Origin: Longimicrobiales bacterium | GTDB taxonomy: Bacteria; Gemmatimonadota; Gemmatimonadetes; Longimicrobiales; Gaopeijiaceae | Direction of reading: 5' to 3' | DNA length: 64,000 nt | Assembly (NCBI GenBank): GCA_958296005.1 | Contig: CATQHQ010000002.1 | Coordinates: 62,001-126,000 of the forward strand | In this document: one piece after another, positions 43,157 through 51,627 of the stretch | Layout of the letters: each line of letters starts with the position of its first letter | How positions within the stretch are numbered: position 1 is the first letter of the stretch | The notes under the pieces: generated by a model | Databases searched by the model: none | Seen by the model: only the letters and a program-made list of their open reading frames with translations | Told to the model about the DNA's origin: nothing | Translations under genes and position numbers: made by a program

Positions 43157-44571
43157 GCGGCACCCTTGCGGGGCTGTTGATCTACGTCGCCCTGATCACG
43201 GCGGTGGGCTTGGCGATCGGCCGCCGAGTGGTCGGCACATCCGACTTCTTCGTGGCGGGTCGCGCGCTGGGTCCGGGGCTCCTGGCGGCGACGCTGCTGG
43301 CGGCCAACATCGGGGCGGGCTCCACCGTCCACGCCGCCAGCCTGGGGTACCGGGACGGAATCGCAGCGTGGTGGTGGGTCGGCTCCGCGGGCGTGGGGAC
43401 CCTCGTCCTGGCCCTGTGGATCGGTCCCCGGGTCTGGCGGACGGCCAAGGCCCACTCGCTGCTCACGGTTGGCGACTACCTGGAACACCGCTACGGCCCG
43501 GCCGTGCGGGCGACGTCGGCGGCGCTCCTCTGGCTGGGCACGCTGGCGATCCTCGCGGCTCAGCTCATCGCCATGGCGTGGATCCTGGAGGTCGTGGCGG
43601 GGGCGCCGCGGTGGCTGGGCGCCGTGGCCGGCGGCGTCGTGATGACCGTCTACTTCGTGGCGGGCGGGCTGCTGAGCTCGGCTTGGGTCAACTTGGTCCA
43701 GCTCGGTGTGCTGCTGGCGGGGTTCGCGATCGCGGCGCCCCTGGCGACGGCAGGGGCCGGAGGCGTGGAGGCGGTGCTGGCGGACGCGGGGACCCGCCCG
43801 GGCTACCTCGACTTCTTGGGCAACGGCGGCTCCGGCTGGCACTACCTCGTGCTCCTGGTACCCGCGTTCATCGTGTCGCCGGGGATCCTTCAGAAGACCT
43901 TCGGCGCCCGGGACGAAAGGGCGGTACGCCTGGGACTGGGGACGTGCGCGCTGGCGCTGATGCTCTTCGCCTGCTTGCCTGTCGCCCTGGGGATCGTCGC
44001 CCGAGTCGTGTCGCCCGGCCTGGAGAACCCGGAGGCTGCCCTCCCGGTGATCCTGACGGAGGGCGTTCCGGCGTGGGTGGGACTGCTGGGGCTCGCGGCG
44101 GTCCTGTCGGCCGAGATCAGTTCGGCGGACGCGATCCTGTTCATGCTTGCGACTTCCCTTTCCCGCGACCTCTACAAACGCTTCGCGAACCCGGAGGCGA
44201 CAGACCGGCAGGTGCTTCGAGTCGCGCGATGGGCGGCGGCCGCGGGCGGGGCAGCAGGGATTCTGCTGGCGGTGGCGCTCCCCGACTTGGCGTCGGCGCT
44301 AATGATCTTCTACTCTCTGCTGGGCGTCAGCCTGTTCGTGCCCATCGTGGCGGGGCTGTACTCCCGGCGTCCGCGCTCGGCGGAGGCGCTGGCTGCCGCG
44401 GGCGCGGGGATCGCGGGCCTGATCGTGGCCCAAGCGGCGGGGGACCGCGGTCCGTGGGAGTGGATGCCGCCGACGGCGTGGGGGCTGGCAGCGGCGGCCG
44501 TCGCGTTCGGCGTGGTCTTCGCAATGCGGCCCAGCTCCCCGGCCCCTCCGTCGCCTACGACCCCGACATAG
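43153..44571 (+). CDS. Sodium:solute symporter (SSS family)
   Basis: 472 residues from TTG 43153, overlapping the peptidase stop by 4 bases. About 12-13 hydrophobic helices. SSS features include GTSDFFVAGRALGPGLLAAT at helix 1-2, NIGAGSTVHAASLGYRDG (sodium-site region), SLLTVGDYLEHRYG, and LGLAAVLSAEISSADAILFMLATSLSRDLY in helix 8-9. SSS proteins import sugars, amino acids or other solutes with sodium. The dehydratase encoded 8 bases downstream makes hydroxyproline or proline derivatives a reasonable guess for the cargo. Confidence 0.87.
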   Translation: MSGTLAGLLIYVALITAVGLAIGRRVVGTSDFFVAGRALGPGLLAATLLAANIGAGSTVHAASLGYRDGIAAWWWVGSAGVGTLVLALWIGPRVWRTAKAHSLLTVGDYLEHRYGPAVRATSAALLWLGTLAILAAQLIAMAWILEVVAGAPRWLGAVAGGVVMTVYFVAGGLLSSAWVNLVQLGVLLAGFAIAAPLATAGAGGVEAVLADAGTRPGYLDFLGNGGSGWHYLVLLVPAFIVSPGILQKTFGARDERAVRLGLGTCALALMLFACLPVALGIVARVVSPGLENPEAALPVILTEGVPAWVGLLGLAAVLSAEISSADAILFMLATSLSRDLYKRFANPEATDRQVLRVARWAAAAGGAAGILLAVALPDLASALMIFYSLLGVSLFVPIVAGLYSRRPRSAEALAAAGAGIAGLIVAQAAGDRGPWEWMPPTAWGLAAAAVAFGVVFAMRPSSPAPPSPTTPT

Positions 44572-44579
44572 CTTCTCCC

Positions 44580-45590
44580 ATGGCCTCGTTCCCAGCTGAA
44601 GTCCGAACCTGCGAGATGCACACAGGCGGAGAGCCCGTGCGGATCGTCACGGCGGGATACCCGGAGATCCCCGGGGCCACGATCCTCGACAAGCGGCGCT
44701 ACGCCCGGGAGCACCTGGACCACCTGCGTCGCTTCCTCATGCTCGAGCCCCGAGGTCACGACGACATGTACGGCGTGATCCCCGTGACCCCGGACCACCC
44801 GGCGGCGGACTTGGCCGTGCTCTTCTGCCACAACGAGGGCTACTCCACGATGTGCGGCCACGCCACCATCGCCATGGCGCGCTGGGCGGTGGACGAGGGG
44901 CTGGTGGAGGCGAGGGAGCCCAGGACGACGGTGCGGCTCCAGTGTCCGTGCGGGCTGGTGGTCGCCCATGTGGAGGTTCTCGACGGGCGGCCTGGCAGCG
45001 TGCGCTTTGAGAGCGTGGGGGCTTTCGCCGCGCTGCTGGACGCTACGGTGGACGTGGAGGACGTCGGCGCAGTGCAGGTGGACGTCGGCTACGGGGGAGC
45101 GTTCTACGCCCTGGTCCCCGCCGCGCGCTTCGGCCTGGAAGTGCGGAACTCGCCGGTTCGCTCGCTGGTCGACGCGGCGTGGGCGGTCACCTGCGCGGCC
45201 AAGACCCAGCTGGAGCTCTCGCACCCCGAGCACCCGGAGCTGGGCTACCTCTACGGGACGATCCTGACCGACGGAACGACGGGGGCGGACCGCCCGAGCG
45301 CCAACGTCTGCGTCTTCGCCGACCGGCAGGTGGACCGGAGTCCCACCGGCAGCGGCGTGACGGCCCGCATGGCGGTCCAGAAGGCGAAGGGCCATGTGGT
45401 CCTGGGAGAGGAGCGCCGCTTCTCCGGCCTTGCGGGTTCGGTGTTCAGCGGATGCGTCGTGGAGGACACCCGGGTGGGCGAGCACGACGCGGTGACCGTG
45501 CTGGTGGGCGGAAGGGCCCACTATACGGGTGCTGCCAGCTTTCGGGTCGAGGAGGGGGACCCGCTGGCCGGGGGCTTCTCGCTGCGCTGA
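44580..45590 (+). CDS. trans-3-hydroxy-L-proline dehydratase (proline racemase fold)
   Basis: 336 residues from ATG 44580. The start TCEMHTGGEPVRIV and MYGVIPVTPDHPAADLAVLF are proline-racemase family. The first catalytic cysteine is C92 in MCGHATIAM. At the second site racemases and epimerases have SPCGTG; here it is RSPTGSGVTARMA with T256. A Cys/Thr pair is the known signature of trans-3-hydroxy-L-proline dehydratase, as in human L3HYPDH, which yields pyrroline-2-carboxylate. The context (S58 peptidase, symporter) fits catabolism of collagen-type peptides. A second, unrelated hydroxyproline dehydratase candidate (AcnX) is at 12-1750. No pyrroline-2-carboxylate reductase is visible in the window. 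Confidence 0.88.
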   Translation: MASFPAEVRTCEMHTGGEPVRIVTAGYPEIPGATILDKRRYAREHLDHLRRFLMLEPRGHDDMYGVIPVTPDHPAADLAVLFCHNEGYSTMCGHATIAMARWAVDEGLVEAREPRTTVRLQCPCGLVVAHVEVLDGRPGSVRFESVGAFAALLDATVDVEDVGAVQVDVGYGGAFYALVPAARFGLEVRNSPVRSLVDAAWAVTCAAKTQLELSHPEHPELGYLYGTILTDGTTGADRPSANVCVFADRQVDRSPTGSGVTARMAVQKAKGHVVLGEERRFSGLAGSVFSGCVVEDTRVGEHDAVTVLVGGRAHYTGAASFRVEEGDPLAGGFSLR

Positions 45591-45686
45591 AGTGGCTTGG
45601 CGGCCCTGGAGCGGTATCTTCAGGAGTCGGCGCCACGCGGGCTCCACAGACGGCGCTGTCCCGGCCTCCACGATAGGTGCAAGGAC

Positions 45687-46199
45687 ATGAACCGCTTCCC
45701 GTCCCTCGTCCGGCTCTCCCCGCTCGGACTCGCCGCCGCGGTTCTCGCGACCGGGTGCGCCACCGCCCCCGTCTCCTACATGGGCGTGACGTCGCCGGGC
45801 AAGGAGACCGCCTACGAGTGCGCCGTCGCCCAACTCAACCTGATGAACTACAACATCGAGGACGGAAATGCCGACGTGGGCTTCGTCCGGGGCCGCAAGC
45901 AGACTTCGGGGCTCGCCCAGGAGCTGCTGACGGGCAACGCCTACTCGGACGTGCTCACGGTTACCGCCTTCGACAACCCCCAGACGGGCTCGACCCATTT
46001 GCGCGCCGTGGCGTCGCAGATGGCCGACAAGGACATCGGGCTGCTGGGCGCCCTGACCGGCGAAGACGAAGACCCGCAGCAGGGCGAGCGGCAGGTCGCC
46101 CCGTCGGAGACCGGCAAGGCGGACGCCCAGGCGCTGCTCTCCAACTGCGGGGTGAGCCAGGTGACGGGACCACCGTCCGACGACGCCCCGCGTTCGTAG
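45687..46199 (+). CDS. Hypothetical lipoprotein
   Basis: 170 residues from ATG 45687 with AAGGA directly upstream. Lipobox ending ATGC after a hydrophobic stretch. The mature part has conserved-looking ETAYECAVAQLNLMNYNIEDG and VGFVRGRKQTSGLAQELLTG, a pattern seen in small outer-membrane lipoproteins of the DUF4410/DUF4136 type. Function unknown. Two cysteines (YECAV and SNCGV) may pair. Confidence 0.6.
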   Translation: MNRFPSLVRLSPLGLAAAVLATGCATAPVSYMGVTSPGKETAYECAVAQLNLMNYNIEDGNADVGFVRGRKQTSGLAQELLTGNAYSDVLTVTAFDNPQTGSTHLRAVASQMADKDIGLLGALTGEDEDPQQGERQVAPSETGKADAQALLSNCGVSQVTGPPSDDAPRS

Positions 46200-46212
46200 G
46201 CGCCGGGGCAAC

Positions 46213-47076
46213 GTGCTCGGCCCGGAACCGCACATCCGCCGACGGGAGTTTCTCGCCAAGGCGGCGGCAGCAGGCTCCGGCGCGTTCCTGCTTGCCGCGG
46301 GCGGGCGCGACCGAGGCGGCGCCATGTTGGACCGGGTCGGCATCCAGCTCTACACCGTTCGCGCCCTCATGGCAGACGACCCGGCGGCGACCCTCGACGC
46401 GCTGGCCGCCGTCGGCTACAACGAAGTGGAGTTCGCAGGCTACTTCGGCCACGAACCGACGACGATCAGGAGGTGGCTGGACGGCGCGGGGCTGACGGCC
46501 CCGGCGGCCCATGTGGGCATGGAGGAGCTGACCGGGGAAGGACTGGCGTCGTCGCTGGAAGCAGCCGCCGTGCTTGGCCACCGTTGGCTGGTCCTGCCGT
46601 GGATCCCCGCCGAACAACGGACTGCGGATGGCTACCGAGCCGTCGCGGACTCCCTGAACCACGCTGGCGCGACGGCGCAGGAGGCGCAGGTCCGCATCGC
46701 CTACCACAACCACGCCTTCGAGTTCGAGCCGCTCGTCGATTCGCCTGACCTGACGGGCTACGACCTACTTCTGGAGCGCTTGGACCCGTCGCTGGTGGAC
46801 ATGGAGATCGACCTGCACTGGTCGACCGTCGGCGGGGCGGAGTTCGAGCGCCTCTTTGCCGACCACGCCGGTCGCTTCGTACTCTGTCACCTGAAGGACT
46901 TGGACGCGCAGGGGCGGATGGTTGACGTGGGCGCGGGCACGATCGACTGGCCCGCCGTCTTCGCCCTCTCCGACGAGGCGGGGCTGCGCCACTACTTCGT
47001 GGAACACGACAACCCCGCCGACCCCCTGGCGTCGGCTCGAGCCAGCTACCGCTACCTGTCCCGGGAGACCTCTTGA
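46213..47076 (+). CDS. Sugar phosphate isomerase/epimerase-like TIM barrel with Tat signal
   Basis: 287 residues from GTG 46213. RRREFLAKAAAAGSGAFLLAAGG is a twin-arginine signal, so it is folded before export. The barrel follows: VGIQLYTVRALM, GYNEVEFAGYFGH, VRIAYHNHAFEFE, LVDMEIDLHWSTVGG, FVLCHLKDLDAQGRM, GTIDWPAVFALSDE and YFVEHDNP. Conserved Glu, Asp, His positions would hold one metal. This AP-endonuclease-2/xylose-isomerase-like family includes keto-sugar isomerases and epimerases. Its stop overlaps the MFS start (TTGA). First gene of the sugar operon. Confidence 0.83.
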   Translation: MLGPEPHIRRREFLAKAAAAGSGAFLLAAGGRDRGGAMLDRVGIQLYTVRALMADDPAATLDALAAVGYNEVEFAGYFGHEPTTIRRWLDGAGLTAPAAHVGMEELTGEGLASSLEAAAVLGHRWLVLPWIPAEQRTADGYRAVADSLNHAGATAQEAQVRIAYHNHAFEFEPLVDSPDLTGYDLLLERLDPSLVDMEIDLHWSTVGGAEFERLFADHAGRFVLCHLKDLDAQGRMVDVGAGTIDWPAVFALSDEAGLRHYFVEHDNPADPLASARASYRYLSRETS

Positions 47077-48578
47077 ACCGATCCAACGCCGGCAGGCCCG
47101 ACCCGGCCGCCCCCGTAGCCGACGAGGCAAGCCACGGCGATCCGGCCAGGCTCTTCCTCGGCAGCTGCGTCGCTCTCGTCGCCACGTCGGTGGCGTTCGC
47201 CACGGTGGGCGCGGTCATGTTCGACCTGAAGGGGGAGTTCCTCCTCTCCAACGCCCAGATCGGCTGGATCGCTGGGGTGGCGCTGGGCGGGTTCGCCCTC
47301 TCGCAACTCATCTTCTCCCCGTTCTGCGACACGCTGGGGATGCGCTTCCTGCTCCGGCTGGCGTTCGTAGGCCACGTGGTCGGGTCCCTGGTCATGATCT
47401 TCGCGGGCGGCTTCGGCGCCCTCTACGCCGGCGCTCTCCTCCTGGCGATGGCGAACGGCTTGGTGGAGGCGGCCTGCAACCCGTTGGTGGCGACGCTGTA
47501 CCCCCGCAACAAGACAGTGAAGCTCAACCAGTTCCACGTATGGTTTCCCGGCGGAATCGTCCTCGGGGGACTGGCGGCGTACGCGTTGGACTCGGCGGCG
47601 CTGGGCGGGTGGCAGCTCAAGATCGGACTGATTCTCTTGCCCACGTTTGCATACGGTGCGCTGCTGCTGCGGCAGCGGTTCCCCCCGACGGAGGGCGTGC
47701 GTTCCGGCGTGTCGATGGGCGAGATGGTTAGGGCAGCCCTGACCACGCCCCTAATGCTGCTCATGCTGGCGTGCATGGCCCTGACGGCGTCCTTGGAACT
47801 GGGTCCCAACCGCTGGATCCCGGCGGTTCTGGAAGCGGGCGGGATGCCTGGGATTCTCGTGCTCGTCTACATCAACGGCCTGATGGCGGTTCTTCGCTAC
47901 AAGGCGGGCGCCGTCGTGCACCGCTTGTCGCCCACTGGAATCCTGCTGGCGTCGGCGGCGGTGTCGGGGGCGGGGCTGCTGTGGATGAGCGCGGGGGGCT
48001 CCGCGTGGTCGGTGTTCGCCGCCGCCGCCGTCTTCGCGGTCGGCGTGTGCTACTTCTGGCCGACGATGCTGGGGTTCGTTTCAGAGCGGGTGCCCCGCAG
48101 CGGCGCGCTGGGACTTGGGCTGATGGGCGCGGTCGGGATGGCGGCCGTGGGATGGGGCACGTCGCCGCTGATGGGGATAATCGCGGATCGCCACGCCCAC
48201 GGAGAGCTTCCCCACGACGCGGTGGTCGTGACGCTGCAGGAGGCCCGGGGTGCCCTCGAGTCCCAGTCCCTGCGCACGCCGGGACCAGATGGAGAGGACC
48301 TCCGTTCCGCTCTGGCCGCCACGACGGCGGTCCTGGCCTCGACCGACGAGAACGGGTCCCTGCCGCCCGTCGAGACCGCCAACGCCCTGCGCGCCGTAAT
48401 CTCGTCCGGCTCCACATCCCCGGCCGTGGACCGAGCCCGCGCCTTGCTCGGGCCGGCCGAGAACCGCGGCGGACTCGCGTCGTTCCGGTACCTGGTTCCG
48501 TTGTGCGGAGTCCTGGTCCTGGTCTTCGGCGCGTTGCACGCCAGGGATCGGGGCCGTCGCCGCTCCTCGCCCCAGTGA
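47073..48578 (+). CDS. MFS transporter
   Basis: 501 residues from TTG 47073, overlapping the isomerase stop. About 12 membrane helices with MFS features: GWIAGVALGGFALSQLIFSPF, GMRFLLRLAF (loop 2-3 region), AMANGLVEAACNPLVATLYP and HVWFPGGIVLGGLAAY. A longer loop between the last helices (residues ~380-450) is charged and variable. Related carriers import sugars or fosmidomycin-like compounds. Here it probably imports a sugar or a 3-keto-sugar for the operon's enzymes. Confidence 0.82.
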   Translation: MNRSNAGRPDPAAPVADEASHGDPARLFLGSCVALVATSVAFATVGAVMFDLKGEFLLSNAQIGWIAGVALGGFALSQLIFSPFCDTLGMRFLLRLAFVGHVVGSLVMIFAGGFGALYAGALLLAMANGLVEAACNPLVATLYPRNKTVKLNQFHVWFPGGIVLGGLAAYALDSAALGGWQLKIGLILLPTFAYGALLLRQRFPPTEGVRSGVSMGEMVRAALTTPLMLLMLACMALTASLELGPNRWIPAVLEAGGMPGILVLVYINGLMAVLRYKAGAVVHRLSPTGILLASAAVSGAGLLWMSAGGSAWSVFAAAAVFAVGVCYFWPTMLGFVSERVPRSGALGLGLMGAVGMAAVGWGTSPLMGIIADRHAHGELPHDAVVVTLQEARGALESQSLRTPGPDGEDLRSALAATTAVLASTDENGSLPPVETANALRAVISSGSTSPAVDRARALLGPAENRGGLASFRYLVPLCGVLVLVFGALHARDRGRRRSSPQ

Positions 48579-48594
48579 GCCGTCGCCGCTGGTC

Positions 48595-49749
48595 GTGAAC
48601 CCGCATCTGGGACGCAAGCTCCGGTACGGGATGGTAGGGGGTGGACCCGGCGCCTTCATCGGCCAAGTCCACCGGATGGCGGCGGCTCTCGACGGGGAGT
48701 GGGAGCTGGTTGCGGGTGCCTTCTCTTCTTCCCCGGAGCGCTGCCGGGAGCAGGGCAGGCTGCTGGGACTCGACCCGGCGAGGGCCTACGACGACTACCG
48801 GACGATGGCCGAGGCGGAGGCGGCGCTGCCGGACGACTCCCGCATCGACGCCGTGTCGATCGTGACGCCGAACCACCTTCACAGCCCCGTCGCGCGGGCG
48901 TTTCTGGACGCGGGTGTTCACGTGGTCTGCGACAAGCCCATGACCACGAGCGCGGCGGACGCCGAGGACCTGCGACGGGCCGTGGAGCGCACCGGCCTCG
49001 TCTTCGCCGTGACCTACAACTACACGGGCTATCCGATCGTTAAGGAGGCTCGCCGGCAACTCCTCTCCGGGCGACTCGGGACGTTGCGCAAGGTCGTTGC
49101 CGAGTACTCCCAGGGATGGCTGACCAAGCGCCTGGAGGAAGCGGGCCAAAAGCAGGCGGCTTGGCGTCTCGACCCGGCGCAGGCCGGTCCGTCGTCTGCC
49201 GTGGCGGACATCGGGTCCCACGCGCACAACTTGGTCCGCTACGTGACGGGTCTGGAGATCGACGCGGTCTTTGCCGAACTCGCCAGCCTAGTACCTGGGC
49301 GGACGATGGAAGACGACGCCAGCGTGCTGACGCGGTTCGCCGGCGGCGCCAGGGGTGTGTTCTGCGTCAGCCAAGTGTGCGCCGGCGAGGAGAACGGGCT
49401 GAGGCTTCGGGTCTACGGCGACGCCGGGGGCCTGGACTGGCGGCAGGAGCGGCCCGACGAACTTCGGCTGCGGTTCCCGGACGCGCCCGAGCAGCGGCTC
49501 ACCAGAGGAAGTCCGTACTTGTCGGCGGCGGCCCGGCACGCGACCCGGCTGCCCCCGGGCCACCCCGAGGGCTTCGTGGAGGCGTTCGCCAACATCTACC
49601 GAAACGCTGGGCGCACGATCGGCGCGAGGATGGCGGGCAAGGAAGCAGGCACCCTCGAGAGGGATTTCCCGGACCATGTCGACGGCGTCCGGGGCGTGCG
49701 CTTCGTGGAGAGCGTGCTGCGGTCGGCGCGGGAGGAGCGGTGGGTATAG
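48595..49749 (+). CDS. Gfo/Idh/MocA family NAD(P)-dependent oxidoreductase
   Basis: 384 residues from GTG 48595. The N-terminal Rossmann fold shows [40 protein letters not shown] and [19 protein letters not shown] give the EKP-like DKP motif. [19 protein letters not shown] is the C-terminal substrate region with its conserved DxxxH, and [14 protein letters not shown] closes the fold. Enzymes of this type oxidise a hydroxyl of a sugar, often C3 of a glucoside. It is followed by a second isomerase and DUF1080. Confidence 0.9.
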   Translation: MNPHLGRKLRYGMVGGGPGAFIGQVHRMAAALDGEWELVAGAFSSSPERCREQGRLLGLDPARAYDDYRTMAEAEAALPDDSRIDAVSIVTPNHLHSPVARAFLDAGVHVVCDKPMTTSAADAEDLRRAVERTGLVFAVTYNYTGYPIVKEARRQLLSGRLGTLRKVVAEYSQGWLTKRLEEAGQKQAAWRLDPAQAGPSSAVADIGSHAHNLVRYVTGLEIDAVFAELASLVPGRTMEDDASVLTRFAGGARGVFCVSQVCAGEENGLRLRVYGDAGGLDWRQERPDELRLRFPDAPEQRLTRGSPYLSAAARHATRLPPGHPEGFVEAFANIYRNAGRTIGARMAGKEAGTLERDFPDHVDGVRGVRFVESVLRSAREERWV

Positions 49750-49855
49750 TGCGCCTTTCCCAACGAGTGGAAGCACCACCCTTGCCACCGTCGCAGCGGG
49801 CGCGGAGAATGCGAAGCGATGCCAGTGGGTCCCCGGGGAGGAGAGCGAACTGACG

Positions 49856-50863
49856 ATGAGCCGCCGTCGCGTCACGCTGTTCACAGGCCAGTGGGCCGAC
49901 ATGCCGCTGACGGAGTTGGCGGGCAAGGCAGCGGCGTGGGGGTACGACGGGCTGGAGCTGGCGTGCTGGGGGGACCACTTCGACGTGCAGACGGCGCTCT
50001 CGGAGCCGGCGTACTGCGCCGACGTGCGGGCGCACTTGGCGCGGCACGGACTCGGCGTATGGGCGATCAGCAACCATCTGGTGGGGCAGGCGGTGTGCGA
50101 CAGGATCGACGAGCGGCACAGGGCCATCCTGCCGAGGAGAGTCTGGGGCGACGGCGAGCCCCAAGGCGTCCGTCGCCGGGCCGCCAGGGAGATGGAGGAC
50201 ACGGCGCGGGCCGCCGCCCGCCTGGGCGTTGCCGTGGTGAACGGCTTCACCGGGAGCCCCGTGTGGCATCTTCTGTACTCGTTTCCGCCGGTTCCGTCGA
50301 AGTGGATCGACGACGGCTACCAAGCCTTCGCAGAAGCGTGGACCCCCGTGCTGGAGGTATTCGCCCAAGAAGGGGTCCGCTTCGCGCTGGAGGTCCACCC
50401 CACCGAGGTCGCCTTTGACGTCGTCACGGCGGAACGGACGCTGGAAGCCGTGGGCCGACACCCTGCGTTCGGGTTCAACTACGATCCCAGCCACTTGGCC
50501 TACCAGGGAGTGGACTACGAGCGGTTCGTCTCCCGCTTCGGCGACCGCATCTTCCATGTCCATGTGAAGGACGCATGGTGGTCCTCCCGTCCGGCCGACG
50601 CCGGCGTCTTCGGCGGCCACACCGAGTTCGGCGACCCGCGTCGCTGGTGGGACTTTCGTTCTCCGGGCCGCGGGCGCGTAGACTTCGAGGCGGTCGTTCG
50701 CGCCCTGAACCAGGTCGGCTACGGCGGACCGCTGTCGGTGGAGTGGGAAGACTCGGGAATGGACCGGGAGCATGGAGCGGCGGAGGCTCGGCGGTTCGTG
50801 AGCCGACTGGACTTTGAGCCGTCGCGGGCGGCTTTCGACGCCGCGTTCGAGGGAGGCAGGTAA
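49856..50863 (+). CDS. Sugar phosphate isomerase/epimerase-like TIM barrel
   Basis: 335 residues from ATG 49856; GGGAGGAG lies about 11 bases upstream. No signal peptide, so cytoplasmic. Key segments: [48 protein letters not shown] (metal-ligand Glu), [16 protein letters not shown] (Asp/His), [11 protein letters not shown] and [15 protein letters not shown] (second Glu). The pattern matches the IolE/xylose-isomerase-like family as found next to Gfo/Idh/MocA genes. The [12 protein letters not shown] segment before the last strand is typical of the group associated with sugar C3 oxidation. Confidence 0.87.
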   Translation: MSRRRVTLFTGQWADMPLTELAGKAAAWGYDGLELACWGDHFDVQTALSEPAYCADVRAHLARHGLGVWAISNHLVGQAVCDRIDERHRAILPRRVWGDGEPQGVRRRAAREMEDTARAAARLGVAVVNGFTGSPVWHLLYSFPPVPSKWIDDGYQAFAEAWTPVLEVFAQEGVRFALEVHPTEVAFDVVTAERTLEAVGRHPAFGFNYDPSHLAYQGVDYERFVSRFGDRIFHVHVKDAWWSSRPADAGVFGGHTEFGDPRRWWDFRSPGRGRVDFEAVVRALNQVGYGGPLSVEWEDSGMDREHGAAEARRFVSRLDFEPSRAAFDAAFEGGR

Positions 50864-50867
50864 GAGC

Positions 50868-51572
50868 ATGTACTCCGTCCTGCCATTGACGTGTCTCGCC
50901 GTCGCGTGGGGTTGCGGCGCGGTCGCGGGCCAGGAGTCGGCCCACAACCGACTGACCGCCGACGAGGAAGCGGCGGGTTGGAGGCTTCTCTTTGACGGCG
51001 AGACGCTCGACGGATGGAGGGGCTACCAGCAGGAGGGCGTCGCGGCGGGATGGTCGGCGGAGGACGGCGTCCTGGCCTTCGCGCCGGGAGGGGACGGAGG
51101 CGACTTGATCACGGTGGAGCAGTTCGCCGACTTCGAGCTGTCGCTGGAGTGGAAGGTCGGTCCCGGCGGCAACAGCGGCGTCTTCTACCGCCTCACGGAA
51201 GAGGAGCGGGCCCCGTACTGGACCGGCCCCGAGATGCAGATACTAGACGACGACGGCCACGCCGACGGCCGCAACCTCAAGACGTCGGCAGGGTCCAACT
51301 ACGCTCTCCATGGACCGTCGGAGGAGGTCGTGCGCCCGGCGGGCGAATGGAACCACGCCCGAATCGTGGTGAACGGCAGCCACGTGGAGCACTGGCTGAA
51401 CGGCACGAAGGTCGTCGCCTATGAGCTATGGACCCCCGAGTGGGAGGCGGCGGTCGCCGAAACCAAGTTCAGCGAATGGCCTGGCTACGGACGGGCGCGA
51501 CGGGGGCACTTGGGCGTGCAGGACCACGGCGATCCGGTATGGTTCCGCAACATCAAGGTCCGGGAACTCTGA
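50868..51572 (+). CDS. DUF1080/3-keto-disaccharide hydrolase family protein, exported
   Basis: 234 residues; GGGAGGCAGG precedes ATG 50868, 5 bases after the isomerase stop. A short signal sequence, possibly a lipoprotein (AVAWGC). The domain is complete: GWRLLFDGETLDGWRGY, GDLITVEQFADFELSLEWKV, GGNSGVFYRL, EMQILDDDGHAD, GPSEEVVRPAGEWNHARIVV, VEHWLNGTKVVAYE and GHLGVQDHGDPVWFRNIKVREL. The family is a concanavalin-like fold shown to act on 3-keto-glycosides. It would work with the C3 oxidoreductase and isomerases of this operon. Confidence 0.9.
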   Translation: MYSVLPLTCLAVAWGCGAVAGQESAHNRLTADEEAAGWRLLFDGETLDGWRGYQQEGVAAGWSAEDGVLAFAPGGDGGDLITVEQFADFELSLEWKVGPGGNSGVFYRLTEEERAPYWTGPEMQILDDDGHADGRNLKTSAGSNYALHGPSEEVVRPAGEWNHARIVVNGSHVEHWLNGTKVVAYELWTPEWEAAVAETKFSEWPGYGRARRGHLGVQDHGDPVWFRNIKVREL

Positions 51573-51627
51573 CGCGTGCGCCGAGGTGTACGCTTGCCGA
51601 CCCGTGGGTGACGGTTATTCTGATCGA

